From positions 62,001 through 126,000 of the forward strand of contig NZ_CP165646.1 of assembly GCF_041199995.1 (NCBI RefSeq): a stretch of 64,000 nucleotides of DNA, written 5' to 3'. The notes below the pieces were generated by a model that had not been told where the DNA came from, did not search any database, and worked only from the letters and a program-made list of their open reading frames with translations. This stretch comes from Leptotrichia sp. HSP-342. Its GTDB lineage: Bacteria; Fusobacteriota; Fusobacteriia; Fusobacteriales; Leptotrichiaceae. Positions 63,169 to 64,000 of this stretch are shown in pieces; position 1 is the stretch's first letter; every line of letters begins with the position of its first letter. Both the position numbers and the translations under genes were made by a program.

Positions 63169-64000
63169 ATGAGTTTAGTTCAGTTTAACAAGGTATATAA
63201 ACAATTTGCGGGGGAATATATTTTGAGAGATGTTAATTTTACGATTGAAGAGAGAGATAAGATTGGGCTTGTGGGGGTAAATGGGGCTGGGAAGTCTACA
63301 ATTATTAGAATGCTTTTGGGGGAAGAGCGGATTGATGGAAATGAGAATAATCTTAATGAGTTTGGGGAAATTGTGAAAAGTGGGGCTACAAAAATTGGGT
63401 ATTTGTCGCAGAATACAGAGTTTTTGGATGAAAAAAATACGATTTACGAGGAAATGATGACTATTTTTGAGGAAGAGAGAAAAATTTGGGACGAGATTCA
63501 GAAGGTTAATATGCTTATGGGAACAGCGAACGAAGATGAAATGGAAAAGCTGATTAACAAGTCTGCTGAACTTTCTTCTATTTACGAGGCAAAAAATGGC
63601 TATGAGATTGAATACAAGATTAAACAGGTGCTTACAGGGCTTGAGCTTACTGGGGAATATGAGAATTTGCTATTGCAGGATTTGAGCGGTGGAGAAAGAA
63701 CACGTGTTTCACTTGCAAAACTGCTTTTGTCTGAACCTGACTTGCTGATTTTAGACGAGCCGACAAACCATCTGGACTTGATTTCGATTGAGTGGCTTGA
63801 GGATTATTTGAAAAAGTATAATAAGGCGTTTTTGCTTGTTTCTCACGATAGAATATTTTTGGATAATGTTTGTACAAAAATTTTTGAATTAGAAAATAAA
63901 AAATTACATAAGTATGATGGCAACTTTTCATCATTTATTCTTCAAAAGGAGATGATTTTGAAGGGAGAAATCAAGCGGTATGAGAAGGAGCAGGAAAAAA
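63169..64000 (+). CDS. ABC-F family ATPase, partial (runs off the window)
   Basis: The first 277 residues of an ABC-F protein are present, with no membrane segments. They contain Walker A GVNGAGKST, the ABC signature LSGGERTRVSLAKLLL, Walker B LLILDEPTNHLDL and the SHDRIFLDNV switch, which is the ABC-F pattern. Reading continues into the inter-domain linker helix (ILKGEIKRYEKEQEK) where the window ends. ABC-F proteins act on the ribosome as translation factors or resistance factors; the subtype needs the C-terminal half. Start ATG 63169 follows AAAAGGAAAGG. Confidence 0.88.
   Translation, partial: MSLVQFNKVYKQFAGEYILRDVNFTIEERDKIGLVGVNGAGKSTIIRMLLGEERIDGNENNLNEFGEIVKSGATKIGYLSQNTEFLDEKNTIYEEMMTIFEEERKIWDEIQKVNMLMGTANEDEMEKLINKSAELSSIYEAKNGYEIEYKIKQVLTGLELTGEYENLLLQDLSGGERTRVSLAKLLLSEPDLLILDEPTNHLDLISIEWLEDYLKKYNKAFLLVSHDRIFLDNVCTKIFELENKKLHKYDGNFSSFILQKEMILKGEIKRYEKEQEK

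Overview
The window is very AT-rich DNA with short AT-rich intergenic regions and Shine-Dalgarno starts, including a few TTG starts. It carries diderm markers (KdsC, a Wzm/Wzt polysaccharide exporter), a DAK2-DegV fusion, a dense mur/ftsW/ftsQ/ftsZ cluster and several phospho-beta-glucosidase-type genes. This fits a member of the Fusobacteriota, most likely Leptotrichiaceae (Leptotrichia). That assignment is inference from gene content and base composition, not from a database match.

Region 1 (about 0.3-24.5 kb, all + strand) is a surface-polysaccharide locus. It encodes an initiating sugar-phosphate transferase, RmlA, a GT2, an ABC exporter (Wzm/Wzt), a methyltransferase-GT-GT2 fusion, a second GT, a UDP-GlcNAc 2-epimerase and two large polytopic GT-C-like proteins. 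A 3-amino-sugar module follows (aminotransferase, GNAT, FdtA-type ketoisomerase), then a GtrB/GtrA pair, an acyltransferase/GT-C/TIG-like fusion and RmlD. The locus has been hit repeatedly by mobile DNA. It holds a decayed IS110-family transposase (about 5.0-5.6 kb). It also holds a multiply frameshifted acyltransferase gene split by an ISAs1-family element with readable target duplications (about 22.07-23.36 kb).

Region 2 (24.5-28.3 kb, - strand) is a birA, fatty-acid-kinase-like FakA-DegV fusion and kdsC run, separated from rmlD by a bidirectional terminator. Region 3 (28.7-45.4 kb) is mixed. It contains a TPR protein with YlxM, an RpiR regulator beside a GH1 phospho-beta-glucosidase, TraX, a VOC protein, a flavin reductase, a TetR regulator divergent from an Old Yellow Enzyme, and a COG3044-type ATPase. 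It also contains a cluster of minus-strand genes that includes two nearly identical ankyrin proteins, and a second GH1 enzyme.

Region 4 (45.6-57.0 kb, + strand) is the peptidoglycan/division cluster: murF-mraY-murD-ftsW-murG-murC-murB-ftsQ-ftsZ, with no ftsA between ftsQ and ftsZ. Region 5 (57.2-64.0 kb) is rpsF-ssb-rpsR, a lipoprotein, a DUF937 protein, a fluoride channel (CrcB), an MFS transporter, an unknown protein and the start of an ABC-F ATPase cut by the window edge.

The most unusual signals are non-coding. A family of structured intergenic repeats sits at 32.78, 48.37 and 53.79 kb, with a possible relative at 61.88 kb. Two copies carry a hairpin with three compensatory base-pair changes around an unchanged loop. 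A second shared signal is a 21-bp palindrome (TTCTATA-N7-TATAGAA) in two divergent promoter regions. No tRNA, rRNA or CRISPR array was seen.
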